A DNA stretch of 64,000 bases. Origin: Kiloniellales bacterium. Lineage in GTDB: Bacteria; Pseudomonadota; Alphaproteobacteria; Kiloniellales; JAKSBE01. Shown here in pieces: positions 48,848 through 60,382 of this stretch. A program made the translations under genes and the position numbers. The first letter of the stretch is position 1. Each line of letters begins with the position of its first letter. The notes under the pieces were generated by a model. That model did no database searches. It was not told where the DNA came from and worked only from the letters and a program-made list of their open reading frames with translations. The stretch lies in assembly GCA_030066685.1 (NCBI GenBank), contig JASJBF010000004.1, positions 1 to 64,000 of the forward strand. Reading direction: 5' to 3'.

Positions 48848-49297
48848 ATGAAGCGCCTGCTGATCAGTCTGGTCCTCGTCCTGCTCCTCGCCGGTGGCGG
48901 CGCAGCCTGGTGGTTCTTGAACCAGGACGCCGAGCCGACCGAGGCCGAGGCCCCCGTCGAGCCGGCACCCAAGCCGAACTTCGTGAAGATCGATCCGATC
49001 ATCCTGCCGTTGATCCAGCAGAACAAGGTCACCCGCTTCGTCACCTTGGTGATCACTTTGGAGATGCCGATCGAGGACGCGATCCTCAAGGTCGAGCTGG
49101 TCAAGCCGCGGCTGATGGACGCGCTCTTCACCGAGCTGCACAGCCTGTTCAGCATGAAGATGGTGCGTGAGCAGGGCCCCGACTCGTCCTTGGTCAAGCG
49201 GCGCGTCAAGCTGGTGTGCGAGCGGATTCTGGGCGCCGGCACGGTCGATGCCGTGCTGTTGCAGGGGGTCTCGCAGCAGCGTCCGAACAGCGGCTGA
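48848..49297 (+). CDS. FliL-like membrane protein
   Basis: A 149-residue protein with one N-terminal TM helix ([20 protein letters not shown]), a Glu/Pro-rich linker and a periplasmic domain of the FliL kind ([26 protein letters not shown]). FliL sits around the flagellar stator. No other flagellar gene is in the window; this lone copy lies between thiL and the proton pyrophosphatase. It could serve another complex. The ATG at 48848 is used; AAAGAGACC precedes it. Confidence 0.8.
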   Translation: MKRLLISLVLVLLLAGGGAAWWFLNQDAEPTEAEAPVEPAPKPNFVKIDPIILPLIQQNKVTRFVTLVITLEMPIEDAILKVELVKPRLMDALFTELHSLFSMKMVREQGPDSSLVKRRVKLVCERILGAGTVDAVLLQGVSQQRPNSG

Positions 49298-49425
49298 GCC
49301 GGGCGGCCGCGGCTTGCCACGGCCGCCGCCTTCTGGCATTTTCCGCGCGCATTTTTCCAGGCTCCTTGGGGCATCGAGGGTGCCGGCGCGTCCTGCGCCG
49401 GCTCGTTCTACAAAAGGGCTACCAA

Positions 49426-51534
<2,109 letters not shown>

Positions 51535-51582
51535 TCGCCGGCCGGATGTAACGCCCCTCACGTCGAGGTCTTGGCGTACGAC

Positions 51583-51621
51583 AAAGCCCCGGTGGCCGCC
51601 AGGCCGCCGGGGCTTTCCTTT
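51583..51621. terminator. Bidirectional terminator between hppA and bamE
   Basis: A 10-bp stem, AAAGCCCCGG with CCGGGGCTTT, encloses a GC-rich internal hairpin. It is followed by TTCCTTT on the plus strand and, read the other way, by TTTGT. It sits between two convergent genes and can stop both. Confidence 0.75.
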
Positions 51622-51672
51622 GCGCGGGACCTTTCGGGAGGGGCGCCGCGCCGCCCGTCGACGGGCCTCTGC

Positions 51673-52137
51673 CTACTGGCCGGTGCCGGCGCCCGAGAAG
51701 CGGCCGACGTTGCCGAAGAGCTGCTGGAGTACCGAAAGCTCCTTGCCTTCGGTCGGTGTCACGCGGTCGACCGGATCGACATCGCGGCCGTCGTTCAGTG
51801 TGTAGACCTTCTTTTCGTCGACCATGCCGTCCTCGGAAAAGGACACAACCAGGACGTTGCGCTCGATGACGTCCGGGTCGAAAAAGGCCACCGTCTCCGA
51901 CCGCGATCCGATATAGTACCAACGGTTGTCCTCGAAGGTTGAGACCGCCGAAGGCGAGCCCAACATACCGAGGACGTCCTGTTGATCGTGGACGCCGGGC
52001 CGGATACCTTCGACCACCTCCTTGTCCGGCAGGTTGCCATGAGTGTTGAGGCCGGAGGAGCAGGCCCCCAGGCCGAGGAGGACCAGCCCCATCGCCAAGC
52101 CCCCGATTGCCCGTCTTGCTCCGTTTTGCTTGCCCAT
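51673..52137 (-). CDS. bamE: Outer membrane assembly lipoprotein BamE
   Basis: Lipoprotein of the BAM complex that inserts outer-membrane barrels. The 154-residue protein has lipobox LGAC (Cys near residue 26) and the BamE core VVEGIRPGVHDQQDVLGMLGSPS with NRWYYIGSRSE. The ATG at 52137 is used because AGGGGAACG lies before it and the signal peptide starts properly; the longer frame adds nine residues. It is divergent from the CBP3-family gene, a pairing common in alphaproteobacteria. Confidence 0.93.
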   Translation of the reverse strand: MGKQNGARRAIGGLAMGLVLLGLGACSSGLNTHGNLPDKEVVEGIRPGVHDQQDVLGMLGSPSAVSTFEDNRWYYIGSRSETVAFFDPDVIERNVLVVSFSEDGMVDEKKVYTLNDGRDVDPVDRVTPTEGKELSVLQQLFGNVGRFSGAGTGQ

Positions 52138-52247
52138 ATCTTGCGTTCCCCTGAGCGTCTGCACGCTATTTTACCCCTTGAATAGACCCAAGGGCAAAGG
52201 CAATGCAAGGGGGCAGGCGTCGGGCCAGCAGAGAGGATGCTAGGAAA

Positions 52248-52781
52248 ATGGTCCTAGAATCGATATTCGGCCGGCGTCCGGACGCCGAAGCTGCGCGGGC
52301 GCTCTATGAAGCGGTCGTGGCCCAGGCGCGCCAGCCAGCCTTCTACCTGCATTGCGGGCTGCCCGACAGCCTGGACGGCCGCTTCGAGATGATCGCCTTG
52401 CACAGCTTCATCGTGCTGCGGCGACTGCGCGCCCTTGGGCCCGAGGCGGAGGCGCTGGCCCAGGACCTCGTCGACACCCTGGTCCTCGACCTGGACCGCA
52501 GCCTCCGCGAGATGGGGGCCGGCGACCTAGGCGTCGGCAAGCGGGTAAAGCGCATGGCGGCCGGTTTCAACGGCCGCATCACGGCCTACGAAGCCGGCCT
52601 GGCGGCGGGCAGCGAGGAACTGGAGGCCGCTCTGCGGCGCAACCTCTTCGGCACCACCAGCCCGCAACCCTGGCAGGTCTCGGCCATGGCCGGCTATCTG
52701 CGCCGGGAGATCGAGGTGGCGCCCGGTCCCGGCCTTCTGGCCGGAGAACTGAGCTTCGGGCCGCCACCTGAACCTGCCTGA
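52248..52781 (+). CDS. Ubiquinol-cytochrome c chaperone, CBP3 family
   Basis: A 177-residue homologue of mitochondrial CBP3/UQCC1, needed for cytochrome b maturation in the bc1 complex. The family domain runs from about residue 25 to 160 and includes FYLHCGLPDSLDGRFEMIALH and FNGRITAYEAGL. The ATG at 52248 with AGGA a few bases upstream gives the usual start MVLESIFGRRP. It is followed after 92 bases by the DUF177 gene. Confidence 0.92.
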   Translation: MVLESIFGRRPDAEAARALYEAVVAQARQPAFYLHCGLPDSLDGRFEMIALHSFIVLRRLRALGPEAEALAQDLVDTLVLDLDRSLREMGAGDLGVGKRVKRMAAGFNGRITAYEAGLAAGSEELEAALRRNLFGTTSPQPWQVSAMAGYLRREIEVAPGPGLLAGELSFGPPPEPA

Positions 52782-52873
52782 GGCCGGAGACGAGGTGGCA
52801 AAGGATTTGACCTCCCAGGGCCGGTTCCCTAGAGTGCGGCGCTTCCCAGAAGGTGCATCCGGACGGTAACGCA

Positions 52874-53416
52874 ATGGCTGGCCGCGACAGGTCCGACAGC
52901 GAATTCACTCGGCCTTTTGCCGTCGAGTCCCTGGGCGAGGAGGAGCTCGTCCGGGAGATCGAGGCAGGGCCGGCGGAGTGCCGGGCGGTGGCCCGGCGGC
53001 TCGGTCTTGAGGACCTCTCCGGCCTGCGGGCGCGCTTTCGCCTGGCCCGCAGCGGGGCCGGCCCATTGATCCGGGTTTCCGGGCGTTTCGAGGCCGACGT
53101 GGTGCAGCTCTGCGTGGTCTCTCTGGAGCCCATCGGGCAACATCTGGCGGAGGACTTCGTCCTGACCTACAGCCCGGAGCCGGTCGTGACCCAGGATGAG
53201 CTGGAGCTGACCCTGGCCGATGAAGATCTGCCGGAGGAGGTCCTGGACGGGGTCATCGACCTGGGTGAGGCTGCGGTTCAACAGCTGGCGGTGGCCCTGG
53301 ATCCTTATCCGCGGCGGCCGGACGCCGAGGTTCCGGCCGCCCTGCGTCCCGCGCAAGACGGCCCGGAAAGCCCCTTCGCGGCACTCGAGAAAATGAAGGG
53401 CGGCAAGCAGGCTTAA
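52874..53416 (+). CDS. DUF177 (YceD-like) protein
   Basis: A 180-residue member of the YceD/DUF177 family, found beside rpmF almost everywhere and linked to large-subunit rRNA accumulation. The conserved parts are GAGPLIRVSGRFEADVVQLCVVSLEPI and EDFVLTY, with the usual acidic stretch ELELTLADEDLPEEVLDG and the LALDPYPR-like VALDPYPRRP. The ATG at 52874 is chosen; the ribosome site is weak. rpmF follows after 119 bases with its own promoter. Confidence 0.9.
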   Translation: MAGRDRSDSEFTRPFAVESLGEEELVREIEAGPAECRAVARRLGLEDLSGLRARFRLARSGAGPLIRVSGRFEADVVQLCVVSLEPIGQHLAEDFVLTYSPEPVVTQDELELTLADEDLPEEVLDGVIDLGEAAVQQLAVALDPYPRRPDAEVPAALRPAQDGPESPFAALEKMKGGKQA

Positions 53417-53465
53417 TCGAAAATTAACCCTGTGCGTCGTGGTGTGTAACCAATCGGTAACGGAC

Positions 53466-53495
53466 TTGCGAAGAGCCTACCTTTCTGCGTATAAG
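53466..53495 (+). promoter_or_regulatory. Sigma70-type promoter for rpmF-plsX-fabH
   Basis: TTGCGA (53466-53471) and TATAAG (53490-53495) are 18 bases apart in the gap between the DUF177 gene and rpmF, about 40 bases before the rpmF ATG. Confidence 0.55.
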
Positions 53496-53535
53496 CGCGT
53501 CTCCGCGGGCCCGTTCGAACTGTGAGATTTGAGAC

Positions 53536-53718
53536 ATGGCCGTTCCGAAGAAGAAAGTCTCCCGGTCCAGGCGCGACATGCGCCGCTCCCATGACGGGCT
53601 GCCGTCGGCCGGACCGAACGAGTGCCCGAACTGCGGCGAGATGAAGCTGCCGCATCACGTCTGCGCGGCCTGCGGCTACTACGACGGCCGCGAGGTCGTC
53701 GACGTCGAGGCCGTCTGA
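53536..53718 (+). CDS. rpmF: 50S ribosomal protein L32
   Basis: A 60-residue ribosomal protein opening [20 protein letters not shown]. It has the four-cysteine zinc site intact ([20 protein letters not shown]). It is the first gene of the rpmF-plsX-fabH-ihfA run, a classic fatty-acid synthesis cluster. Confidence 0.97.
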   Translation: MAVPKKKVSRSRRDMRRSHDGLPSAGPNECPNCGEMKLPHHVCAACGYYDGREVVDVEAV

Positions 53719-53759
53719 CGGCGTCCCCCGCCGGCCCGGAGCCGGGCGGGGGTCGAAGC

Positions 53760-54845
53760 TTGAGAACCGGGGATTTGTCGCCCTTGCAATCCGGCATCAC
53801 CATTGCTCTCGACGCCATGGGCGGTGACCACGCGCCGGGCATGGTTCTGAGCGGTGCGAATATCGCCAGGAAGCGCTTTCCCGACGTCCGCTTCATCTTT
53901 TTCGGGCGCGAAGATGAGTTGCGTCCGCAGCTCGAGAAGATGAAGCCCCTGGCGGCGGTCAGCACGATCGTTCACACCGACCAGGTGGTCAGCGCCGAGG
54001 ACCGGCCCAAGACGGTCGTCCGCCAAGGCCGGGAATCGAGCATGGGCCTCGCCATCCGAGCGGTCAAAGAGGGCAAGGCGGTGGGCGCGGTCTCGGCCGG
54101 CAATACCGGCGCGCTGATGGGCCTGGCCTACTTCGTGCTGCGCACCCTGCCGGGCATCGACCGGCCGGCGATCGCCTCCTTCATGCCGAACCAGCGCAGC
54201 GAATCGGTCATGCTGGACCTGGGTGCTAACGTGCACTGCGACGCCACCAACCTGGTCGACTTCGCGGTCATGGGCAACGTCTTCGCGCGCACGGTCCTGG
54301 GCTTGCAGACCCCCAGCATCGGGTTGCTGAACGTCGGCTCTGAGGAGACCAAGGGCCACGAGGCGCTGTGGGAGGCGGCCGAGATCCTGCGCCAGGCCGG
54401 GCTCCCGGGACGCTTCCACGGCTTCATCGAGGGCGATGACATCGCGAAGGGGACCGTCGACGTGATCGTGACCGACGGCTTCACCGGCAACATCGCTCTC
54501 AAGACGGCCGAAGGCACAGCAAAACTGCTCAACGAGTACATGCGACAGACCTTCATGAGTTCCTTCCTGGCCCGAATCGGCTATCTCTTCGCCCGCGGCG
54601 CCCTGCGCAAGCTGCGCCAGCGGACCGATCCGCGCCGCTACAACGGCGCCATGTTCCTAGGGCTCAACGGCATCGTCGTGAAGAGTCACGGCGGGACCGA
54701 TGCCCTGGGCTTCGCCAACGCCGTTGGCGTCGCGGTCGACATGGCGCGGCACGGGATCCTTGAGAAGATCACCGCCGACTTCGATGGCCTGTCCCGAACG
54801 ATCCCGGCTCAAACTTCGCCCGAAGGGCAGGCGGCGGCGCTGTGA
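53760..54845 (+). CDS. plsX: Phosphate acyltransferase PlsX
   Basis: Makes acyl-phosphate from acyl-ACP for phospholipid synthesis. The 361-residue protein has the opening [14 protein letters not shown], the [14 protein letters not shown] motif and [15 protein letters not shown]. No ATG exists before the conserved start. TTG at 53760 has a G-rich stretch (GGCGGGGG) 7 bases upstream and is preferred; TTG at 53775 or 53784 are alternatives. The stop overlaps the fabH start by 4 bases (GTGA). Confidence 0.93.
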   Translation: MRTGDLSPLQSGITIALDAMGGDHAPGMVLSGANIARKRFPDVRFIFFGREDELRPQLEKMKPLAAVSTIVHTDQVVSAEDRPKTVVRQGRESSMGLAIRAVKEGKAVGAVSAGNTGALMGLAYFVLRTLPGIDRPAIASFMPNQRSESVMLDLGANVHCDATNLVDFAVMGNVFARTVLGLQTPSIGLLNVGSEETKGHEALWEAAEILRQAGLPGRFHGFIEGDDIAKGTVDVIVTDGFTGNIALKTAEGTAKLLNEYMRQTFMSSFLARIGYLFARGALRKLRQRTDPRRYNGAMFLGLNGIVVKSHGGTDALGFANAVGVAVDMARHGILEKITADFDGLSRTIPAQTSPEGQAAAL

Positions 54846-55819
54846 GCCATCTACGCGCGCAGGTCGTGGGCTGCGGGGCTTACCTGCCCGAGCGGGTGGT
54901 CAGCAACGAGGAGTTGAGCCAGCGTCTCGACACCTCCGACGACTGGATCCGCCAGCGGACCGGCATCTGCGAGCGGCGGATTGCCGCCGACGACGAGTAC
55001 ACCTCGCACCTCGGGCTGCAGGCGGCCAAGGCTGCGCTCGAGGCGGCCGGCTGCGAGGTCGGCGATATCGATCTGATCGTGGTCGCGACCTCGACCCCCG
55101 ACCAGACCTTCCCGGCCACGGCGACCCGGATCCAGGCGGCCCTCGGCATGACCAAGGGCGCCGCCTTCGACGTCCAGGCCGTGTGCAGTGGATTCGTCTA
55201 CGCCCTGGCGGTCGCAGACAACTTCATCCGCGCCGGCCAGGCGCGCAACGTGCTGGTGATCGGGGCCGAGACCTTCTCCCGGATCCTCGACTGGCAGGAC
55301 CGCTCGACCTGCGTGCTCTTCGGCGACGGCGCCGGGGCCTTGGTCCTGGCCGCCTCCAAGGGCAACGGCAAGGCCGAACAGCGCGGCGTCCTCTCAACCC
55401 ATATCTATTCCGACGGCCGCCACAACGAAGCGCTCTACGTCGACGGCGGTCCCGGCTCGACCAAGACCGTCGGGCACCTGCGCATGGAGGGGCGGGAGGT
55501 CTTCCGCCACGCCGTGGTGCGCATGAGCCAGGCGATCGACGCGGCCCTGGACGCCGGCGGCGTGACCCCGGGCGACATCGACTGGCTGGTCCCGCATCAG
55601 GCCAATATTCGGATCATCGAGGCCATGGCGAAGCGTCTCAACCTGCCGATGGACCGGGTTGTGGTCACCGTCGACCGCCACGCCAACACCTCGGCCGCCT
55701 CGATCCCGCTTGCGCTCTGCGAGGCCAGCGGCGACGGCCGGATCCAGGCCGGCGACCTGATCATGATCGAGGCCATGGGCGGCGGCTTCACTTGGGGCTC
55801 GGCCCTGGTCCGCTGGTAG
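54842..55819 (+). CDS. fabH: Beta-ketoacyl-ACP synthase III
   Basis: Starts fatty acid synthesis by condensing acetyl-CoA with malonyl-ACP. The 325-residue protein shows the catalytic Cys in [13 protein letters not shown], His in [12 protein letters not shown] and Asn in [15 protein letters not shown]. The GTG start overlaps the plsX stop. A GC-rich hairpin with a short T run follows the gene. Confidence 0.96.
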   Translation: MSHLRAQVVGCGAYLPERVVSNEELSQRLDTSDDWIRQRTGICERRIAADDEYTSHLGLQAAKAALEAAGCEVGDIDLIVVATSTPDQTFPATATRIQAALGMTKGAAFDVQAVCSGFVYALAVADNFIRAGQARNVLVIGAETFSRILDWQDRSTCVLFGDGAGALVLAASKGNGKAEQRGVLSTHIYSDGRHNEALYVDGGPGSTKTVGHLRMEGREVFRHAVVRMSQAIDAALDAGGVTPGDIDWLVPHQANIRIIEAMAKRLNLPMDRVVVTVDRHANTSAASIPLALCEASGDGRIQAGDLIMIEAMGGGFTWGSALVRW

Positions 55820-55857
55820 CGCCGGCCGGCCGCCGCGGCCCGCCGCCGGGCCTCTCG

Positions 55858-55883
55858 GCCCGCCCCTTGGGGGCGGGGCTTTG
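55858..55883 (+). terminator. Terminator-like hairpin after fabH
   Basis: GCCCGCCCC and GGGGCGGGGC form a GC-rich stem with a very small loop, followed by TTT. It lies about 40 bases after the fabH stop and before the ihfA promoter. Confidence 0.55.
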
Positions 55884-55931
55884 GATGGCGAGTGCAAGAA
55901 TCGACCCATCTCCTTACAAATATTAAGAGGT

Positions 55932-55960
55932 TTGACCCCCTGATGGGCTTGCGATAACGT
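55932..55960 (+). promoter_or_regulatory. Sigma70-type promoter for ihfA
   Basis: TTGACC (55932-55937) and TAACGT (55955-55960) are separated by 17 bases in a relatively AT-rich gap, 30 bases before the ihfA ATG. Confidence 0.5.
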
Positions 55961-55989
55961 TCTGAAGATGTTTGGTCTTAGGGGGACTC

Positions 55990-56298
55990 ATGGCCGGTGA
56001 AACGATTACCCGTGCCCATTTGAGTGAGGCCGTTTATCAGGAAGTGGGTTTGTCGCGGAACGAATCGGCCGAATTGGTCGAATCCGTCCTGAACGAGATC
56101 TCGGACGCGCTGGTACGCGGCGAGGTGGTCAAGCTGTCGTCCTTCGGCAGCTTTTCGGTCCGGCAGAAGGGCCAGCGGATCGGCCGCAATCCGAAGACGG
56201 GGGAGGAGGTGCCCATCTTGCCGCGCAAGGTGCTGGTTTTCCGGGCCTCCCACGTCTTGAAGAACCGGATTAACGGGGCGGTGACGCCCACCGGCTGA
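55990..56298 (+). CDS. ihfA: Integration host factor alpha subunit
   Basis: DNA-bending protein of 102 residues. It opens [23 protein letters not shown], and the DNA-inserting arm has [24 protein letters not shown] with the intercalating Pro. The ATG at 55990 follows TAGGGGGAC. The reading frame extends six codons further up without a ribosome site. With IhfB from elsewhere it forms IHF. A MerR gene follows, as is usual for ihfA in Proteobacteria. Confidence 0.95.
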   Translation: MAGETITRAHLSEAVYQEVGLSRNESAELVESVLNEISDALVRGEVVKLSSFGSFSVRQKGQRIGRNPKTGEEVPILPRKVLVFRASHVLKNRINGAVTPTG

Positions 56299-56345
56299 GC
56301 CTCGGTTCTGCCTGAGCGAGCCAAGCTGAGGAGTCATCATCGTCG

Positions 56346-56807
56346 ATGCCTGCGATCAACCCGGGCGGCAAATCGGCGGCCGCCTTTAGGACGATCAGCG
56401 AAGTGTCCGGCGAGCTGGAGGTGCCGCAGCACGTCCTGCGCTTCTGGGAGACCAAGTTCAGCCAGGTCAGGCCGCTGAAGCGCGGTGGCGGTCGCCGCTA
56501 CTACCGGCCCGAGGACATCGTCCTTCTGCGCCGGATTCGCGACCTTCTCTATCGCGACGGCTACACCATCAAGGGCGTGCAGCGGCTGCTGCGCGACGGC
56601 CTCGGCAAGCCGACGGCGAAGGGCGAGGGCGAGGCCAGCGATGCCGAGCGGCGCACCGCGATGGCCGCTGCGGCCGCCGGCGAAGCGCGCGCCAACGGCC
56701 ATTCCGCCGGCGCCGGGCTGAGCGGCGAGGCCCGGGAGGAGCTGAGCAACATCCTGGACGAGCTGCTCGAAGCCCGGGCGAGCCTGAAGAAGGCGCGCGG
56801 CGACTGA
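56346..56807 (+). CDS. MerR-family transcriptional regulator
   Basis: A 153-residue winged-helix regulator. The DNA-binding region spans about residues 14-80 ([25 protein letters not shown], with [18 protein letters not shown]). After it comes a short Ala/Glu-rich tail with a final helix [20 protein letters not shown]. It is the conserved partner of ihfA and lacks the cysteines of metal-sensing MerR proteins. The signal it senses, if any, is unknown. tRNA-Pro follows 95 bases later. Confidence 0.9.
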   Translation: MPAINPGGKSAAAFRTISEVSGELEVPQHVLRFWETKFSQVRPLKRGGGRRYYRPEDIVLLRRIRDLLYRDGYTIKGVQRLLRDGLGKPTAKGEGEASDAERRTAMAAAAAGEARANGHSAGAGLSGEAREELSNILDELLEARASLKKARGD

Positions 56808-56902
56808 CCCTGTCCCGATCGGTCTCGGCCGCATTGCCAGCCGCGCCCGGCCCCTGTATATAGACCCGCCGCCGGGCACCAAGGCCACGGCGCGGTCACC
56901 GG

Positions 56903-56979
56903 CGGAGCGTGGCGCAGCCTGGTAGCGCACTTGACTGGGGGTCAAGAGGTCGCAGGTTCAAATCCTGCCGCTCCGACCA
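56903..56979 (+). tRNA. tRNA-Pro (anticodon GGG)
   Basis: A complete 77-base cloverleaf: acceptor CGGAGCG with CGCTCCG, D arm GCGCAGCCTGGTAGCGC, anticodon stem CTTGA/TCAAG around the loop CTGGGGG, T arm GCAGGTTCAAATCCTGC, and an encoded CCA end. The anticodon reads GGG. It commonly follows the ihfA-merR pair in Proteobacteria. No integrase or attachment-site duplication is seen beside it. Confidence 0.97.
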
Positions 56980-57034
56980 ATCTCTTGAAGTGGGCCGGCT
57001 CCGGCTCGCCTTTTCCTTGGTGCGGCGCCGTTTC

Positions 57035-58093
57035 TCATCCGGTCTCGGAGAGACCGCCGTCCCGGACGGTCCAGGGCTCGGATTTCGCAGCCGAGCGCCT
57101 CAAAGGGTGAACCGGTCGGCCCCGGCGCGCGGGCGTCGCCGTGCCCAGCATCCTCGGCGGGTGGAACTCGTCGCGAAACCAGGGCCAGTCCTCCTGATCG
57201 AAGACGTCTCTGATCCAATCGATCACGGCGCGCACCCGCGCCGCGCCCTTGACGTTGGGATGGTAGACCAGCCAGACACCGATGCGGGCCCGGACGTCCA
57301 GGTTCAAAGGCAGGATGTCGTCGACGAACTCGCAAATGTAGGTCGGCAGGATCGCAATACCCACACCGCCCTGGGCCGCGGCCAGGAGGGAGGGGCTCGA
57401 GTTGGTCCAGAACCGGCGGCCCTTGGCGGCGCGCAGGAGGCTGGACCAGGCGCTGAACTCCTCGTCCAGGTACTGGTAGTGCGCGTTGTCGAGCAGACGG
57501 TGGTGGAGCAGGTCCTGCGCCGTGGCGGGGACCCCGAAGCGCTCGAGATAGCCCGGAGAGGCCCAGAGGACCCCGTGCACGATGCCGAGCTTGATCGCGA
57601 TGAGCTCCGGCGACTCGGGCCTGCGACACTGAATGCAAAGATCGCTCTCCGAGGCGAGGATGTCGCAAGGCTGGGTCGAGCATTGAAACTCGACCGAGAT
57701 CGACGGATAGGCCTCGTGCAGGCGGCCGAGGCTCGGTGCGAGCAGGAAGGTTGTGAGGCCGTCCGGGGCGGAGATCCGCACCGGACCGGCCAGGCGCCGG
57801 TCGGAGCCGAGGACACGCCGGTGGATCTTGAGGACCGCGTCCTCGATGTGCCGGACCGTTTCCAGGATCGCCTCGCCTTCGGGGGTCAGGACGACGCCGC
57901 TCGGCAGGCGGTCGAAGAGCCGGGTCTCGAGACGCTCCTCGAGGTTCAGGATCCTTCGGCTGATCGTCGCCTGCGTGGTATTGAGCCATTTCGCAGCCTT
58001 GGAGATGCTGCCGGCCTTCGCCGTCTCCAGGAAGAAGCGCAGATCGTCCCAATTCGAGAATGGGGCGGGCGCGGGCATGTCGCGCAATCCCAT
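57035..58093 (-). CDS. LysR-family transcriptional regulator
   Basis: A 352-residue LysR regulator. The N-terminal winged helix is around [34 protein letters not shown] (about residues 15-47), followed by the linker helix and an effector domain (about 105-305) with the [13 protein letters not shown] segment. The C-terminal tail of about 45 residues after IDWIRDVF is Arg/Pro-rich and unusual for the family. The ATG at 58093 follows TAGGGGAAAG. No divergent target gene is present; the upstream neighbour is on the same strand. Ligand unknown. Confidence 0.9.
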   Translation of the reverse strand: MGLRDMPAPAPFSNWDDLRFFLETAKAGSISKAAKWLNTTQATISRRILNLEERLETRLFDRLPSGVVLTPEGEAILETVRHIEDAVLKIHRRVLGSDRRLAGPVRISAPDGLTTFLLAPSLGRLHEAYPSISVEFQCSTQPCDILASESDLCIQCRRPESPELIAIKLGIVHGVLWASPGYLERFGVPATAQDLLHHRLLDNAHYQYLDEEFSAWSSLLRAAKGRRFWTNSSPSLLAAAQGGVGIAILPTYICEFVDDILPLNLDVRARIGVWLVYHPNVKGAARVRAVIDWIRDVFDQEDWPWFRDEFHPPRMLGTATPARRGRPVHPLRRSAAKSEPWTVRDGGLSETG

Positions 58094-58381
58094 GTCTTTC
58101 CCCTAAACGCGCTTGTTGCAACGGGACAGTATCGCGGAAATTGTAGCACCGATCCGACCGGTGTTGCCTCGGAATATTGGTGAACAAGGGCGGTTGGAGC
58201 GCAGGCTTCGTCGAGGGGAAGCGGAAATGAGACAACAAACCTGTCTTCGTGGGACAGAAGGACGGCAGCCTGTTTACTTTGGAATAGATCGGATTATCTA
58301 GCTTCGACAAAGTCCAAGTGACCGCAGTTCCAGCCGGACCCGGCTGCCTTCCGGTGCAGGCGGACAAGCCGTCGAGCCGCT

Positions 58382-60376
58382 TTAAGGTCCGTCCGGCAGG
58401 CTGACCTTGAGGTTGAGGAAGACCTGGTAGTCGCGGCTCCGGTCTTCGGCGACGCCCAGGTCCCAGCGGTCCTCGACGCTGCCGCCCAGGGACAGGGCCA
58501 TGGCCGGCCGCGCCTGCTTGGCCTCCAGGAAACGCCAGAGCAGCTCGCCGCCCAGGGCCCGGGTGACCGCCGTGCTGGCCGGGTCCCAGTCGTAGCCGTA
58601 GGCGTAGTCGAGGCTGCTGCTCAGGGTGTCGGGCAGCAGGACGACCTCGGCCTTCACGCCGACCTCCCAGCTCTCCTCAACCGTCGCCTCGCTCGTGCGG
58701 GCCTGCTCCTGGCTCCAGCGGGCCTTGGGCGCCAGCTCCAGGCGTCGGCCCAGCGCGACCCGGGCGCCGAGGCCGGTGCCGTAGGTGACCCTCTCGCCCT
58801 CGGCCTGGTCGCTGGCCGAGCCGAGCGATTGCGACAGGTCCCAGCCCCAGGCGCCGTAGTCGCTGCCCAGGCTGAGGGTCGAATCGACGCGGCGGCTGGC
58901 GCTCGGGCCGGCGCTGCCCTCGGGCGGGGCGTCCTGACGGCTGTCCTCGACTCCGAAGGAGAGCCCGACCGTCGGCCGGCCCAGCCAAGCGGGCAGGGGG
59001 GCCTCGCCGGGCCCGGTGGTGGGGGCGTAGCGGCCGCTCAGCTCAACGTCCCGGGTCCGCTCGACCGGCAAGGCCGCCAGCGCCTCGACGTTGTCGATCC
59101 GCTGCCCGGCCTTGGCCTCCAGGGCGTAGTCGTCCCAGGTCAGGCGGCTGGTCAGCGCCGTGGTCTGGCGGTTGGCCTCGGCGTCGGGGTTGGCCAGGCT
59201 GGCGAAGCCCTGGCCGAGCCGCTCGGCCTCCAGGCCGAGGTCCCAGGTCAGCGGCGCCTCGGCCACGGTCCGGTCCTTGAGAACGGTGATCCCGACCTGG
59301 CCGGCGTAGGCCGCGCCGGCGACCGGGGCCTGGGCGCCGGCCGGGCCGTCCGGGTCGTGCCGGCTGCCCGCGACCTCGCCGCGCAGGCGCAGGCGCTCGT
59401 CCAGCCAGCGGGTGTCGGTGGCCAGGGACCAGGCGTTGCCCGACTCGGTGGCGTCGGCGGCGGCGCCCTCCCGGACCTGGCCCCGGGCGTAGGTGCCGGT
59501 GATCGCCAGGTTGTCCTTCAGGGCCTCGATCGGCCGCAGCGCCAGATGGCTGCCCTGGACCTGCCGGTCCGGGCCCTCCGTCCGGTCCGCCGGGTCATCG
59601 CTGAGCTGGGCCGCCTCACTCAGGGCGAAGCCGGTGACCCGGGCCCGGGAGTCGCTGGTCTCGAGGGAGAGCGAGGCGCCGGGCCGCGCGGCGTCCTCGA
59701 CGACCAGGCCCTGGGCGCCGAGATCGTGGCGACCGACCTTCGCCTCCGAGGCGATCTCCCGGTCCCGGAAGCGCAGCTGCATCAGGTATTCCTCTGCGGC
59801 CTCATCGCCGGCGGACTGGGCCTCCACGCCAGCCTCCCAGCGCTCGTCCTTCAGGGTCGCGTGCCCTTCGCCGGTGACCACCTCGACCGTTCGGTCGTCC
59901 TGGGTTTCGTCCAGCAATCCGGCCATCCGCGAGGCGGCCTCGTCCTGGCCACGATCGGTCGGGACCGCCGCGTCCCGAACCTCGATCCGCCAGCGACCGC
60001 GCTCGGCACGCCCGCCGCCCTCGAGGGCCTCGACCAGGCGCAGCGCGTGGCTGCCGGGCGCGGGCGGAACCTCCAGCCGCAGCGCAACGGTCTCTCCTTG
60101 GCGCTCAAGGCTGGCGTCGACGGCCTCGCCGTCCAGCTCCAGGGACAGTCGGTCCAGCGTCCCCGCCGGCAGATCCTGCGGCAGCCGCAGGACCACCGCT
60201 TCCCCGGCTAGCCAGAAGTAGGCCTCGGCCGGCGGCTGCAGCCGCGAGATCCAGTCGCTGGCGGCGGCCGGGCCGAGCAGGAAGGAAAGCGAAAGCAGCG
60301 CCGAAAGACACCAGGCGCCCACGCCGCCCCGCGGGACGAAAGCCCCGAGGCTGTCTGCCGTACCGCTTCCTGCCAT
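58382..60376 (-). CDS. Orphan exported outer-membrane-type protein
   Basis: A 664-residue protein that I cannot place in a known family. After a hydrophobic signal (WCLSALLSLSFLLGPAAAS, cleavage near residue 40) comes a beta-sandwich-like region (about 45-140, LPAGTLDRLSLELDGEAVDASL). From about residue 150 to the end many alternating polar/hydrophobic strands follow, and it finishes in SRDYQVFLNLKVSLPDGP, compatible with a beta barrel. Very few aromatics close the last strand, so barrel insertion is an inference. The start is the ATG at 60376; a GTG two codons earlier is possible and no good ribosome site is seen. Neighbours give no functional hint. Confidence 0.7.
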   Translation of the reverse strand: MAGSGTADSLGAFVPRGGVGAWCLSALLSLSFLLGPAAASDWISRLQPPAEAYFWLAGEAVVLRLPQDLPAGTLDRLSLELDGEAVDASLERQGETVALRLEVPPAPGSHALRLVEALEGGGRAERGRWRIEVRDAAVPTDRGQDEAASRMAGLLDETQDDRTVEVVTGEGHATLKDERWEAGVEAQSAGDEAAEEYLMQLRFRDREIASEAKVGRHDLGAQGLVVEDAARPGASLSLETSDSRARVTGFALSEAAQLSDDPADRTEGPDRQVQGSHLALRPIEALKDNLAITGTYARGQVREGAAADATESGNAWSLATDTRWLDERLRLRGEVAGSRHDPDGPAGAQAPVAGAAYAGQVGITVLKDRTVAEAPLTWDLGLEAERLGQGFASLANPDAEANRQTTALTSRLTWDDYALEAKAGQRIDNVEALAALPVERTRDVELSGRYAPTTGPGEAPLPAWLGRPTVGLSFGVEDSRQDAPPEGSAGPSASRRVDSTLSLGSDYGAWGWDLSQSLGSASDQAEGERVTYGTGLGARVALGRRLELAPKARWSQEQARTSEATVEESWEVGVKAEVVLLPDTLSSSLDYAYGYDWDPASTAVTRALGGELLWRFLEAKQARPAMALSLGGSVEDRWDLGVAEDRSRDYQVFLNLKVSLPDGP

Positions 60377-60382
60377 GGCCAC

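Noticed and set aside
56903-57034. tRNA-Pro as integration site of a genomic island
   Set aside because: No integrase gene and no second copy of the tRNA 3' end was noticed nearby; the flanks are ordinary chromosomal genes.
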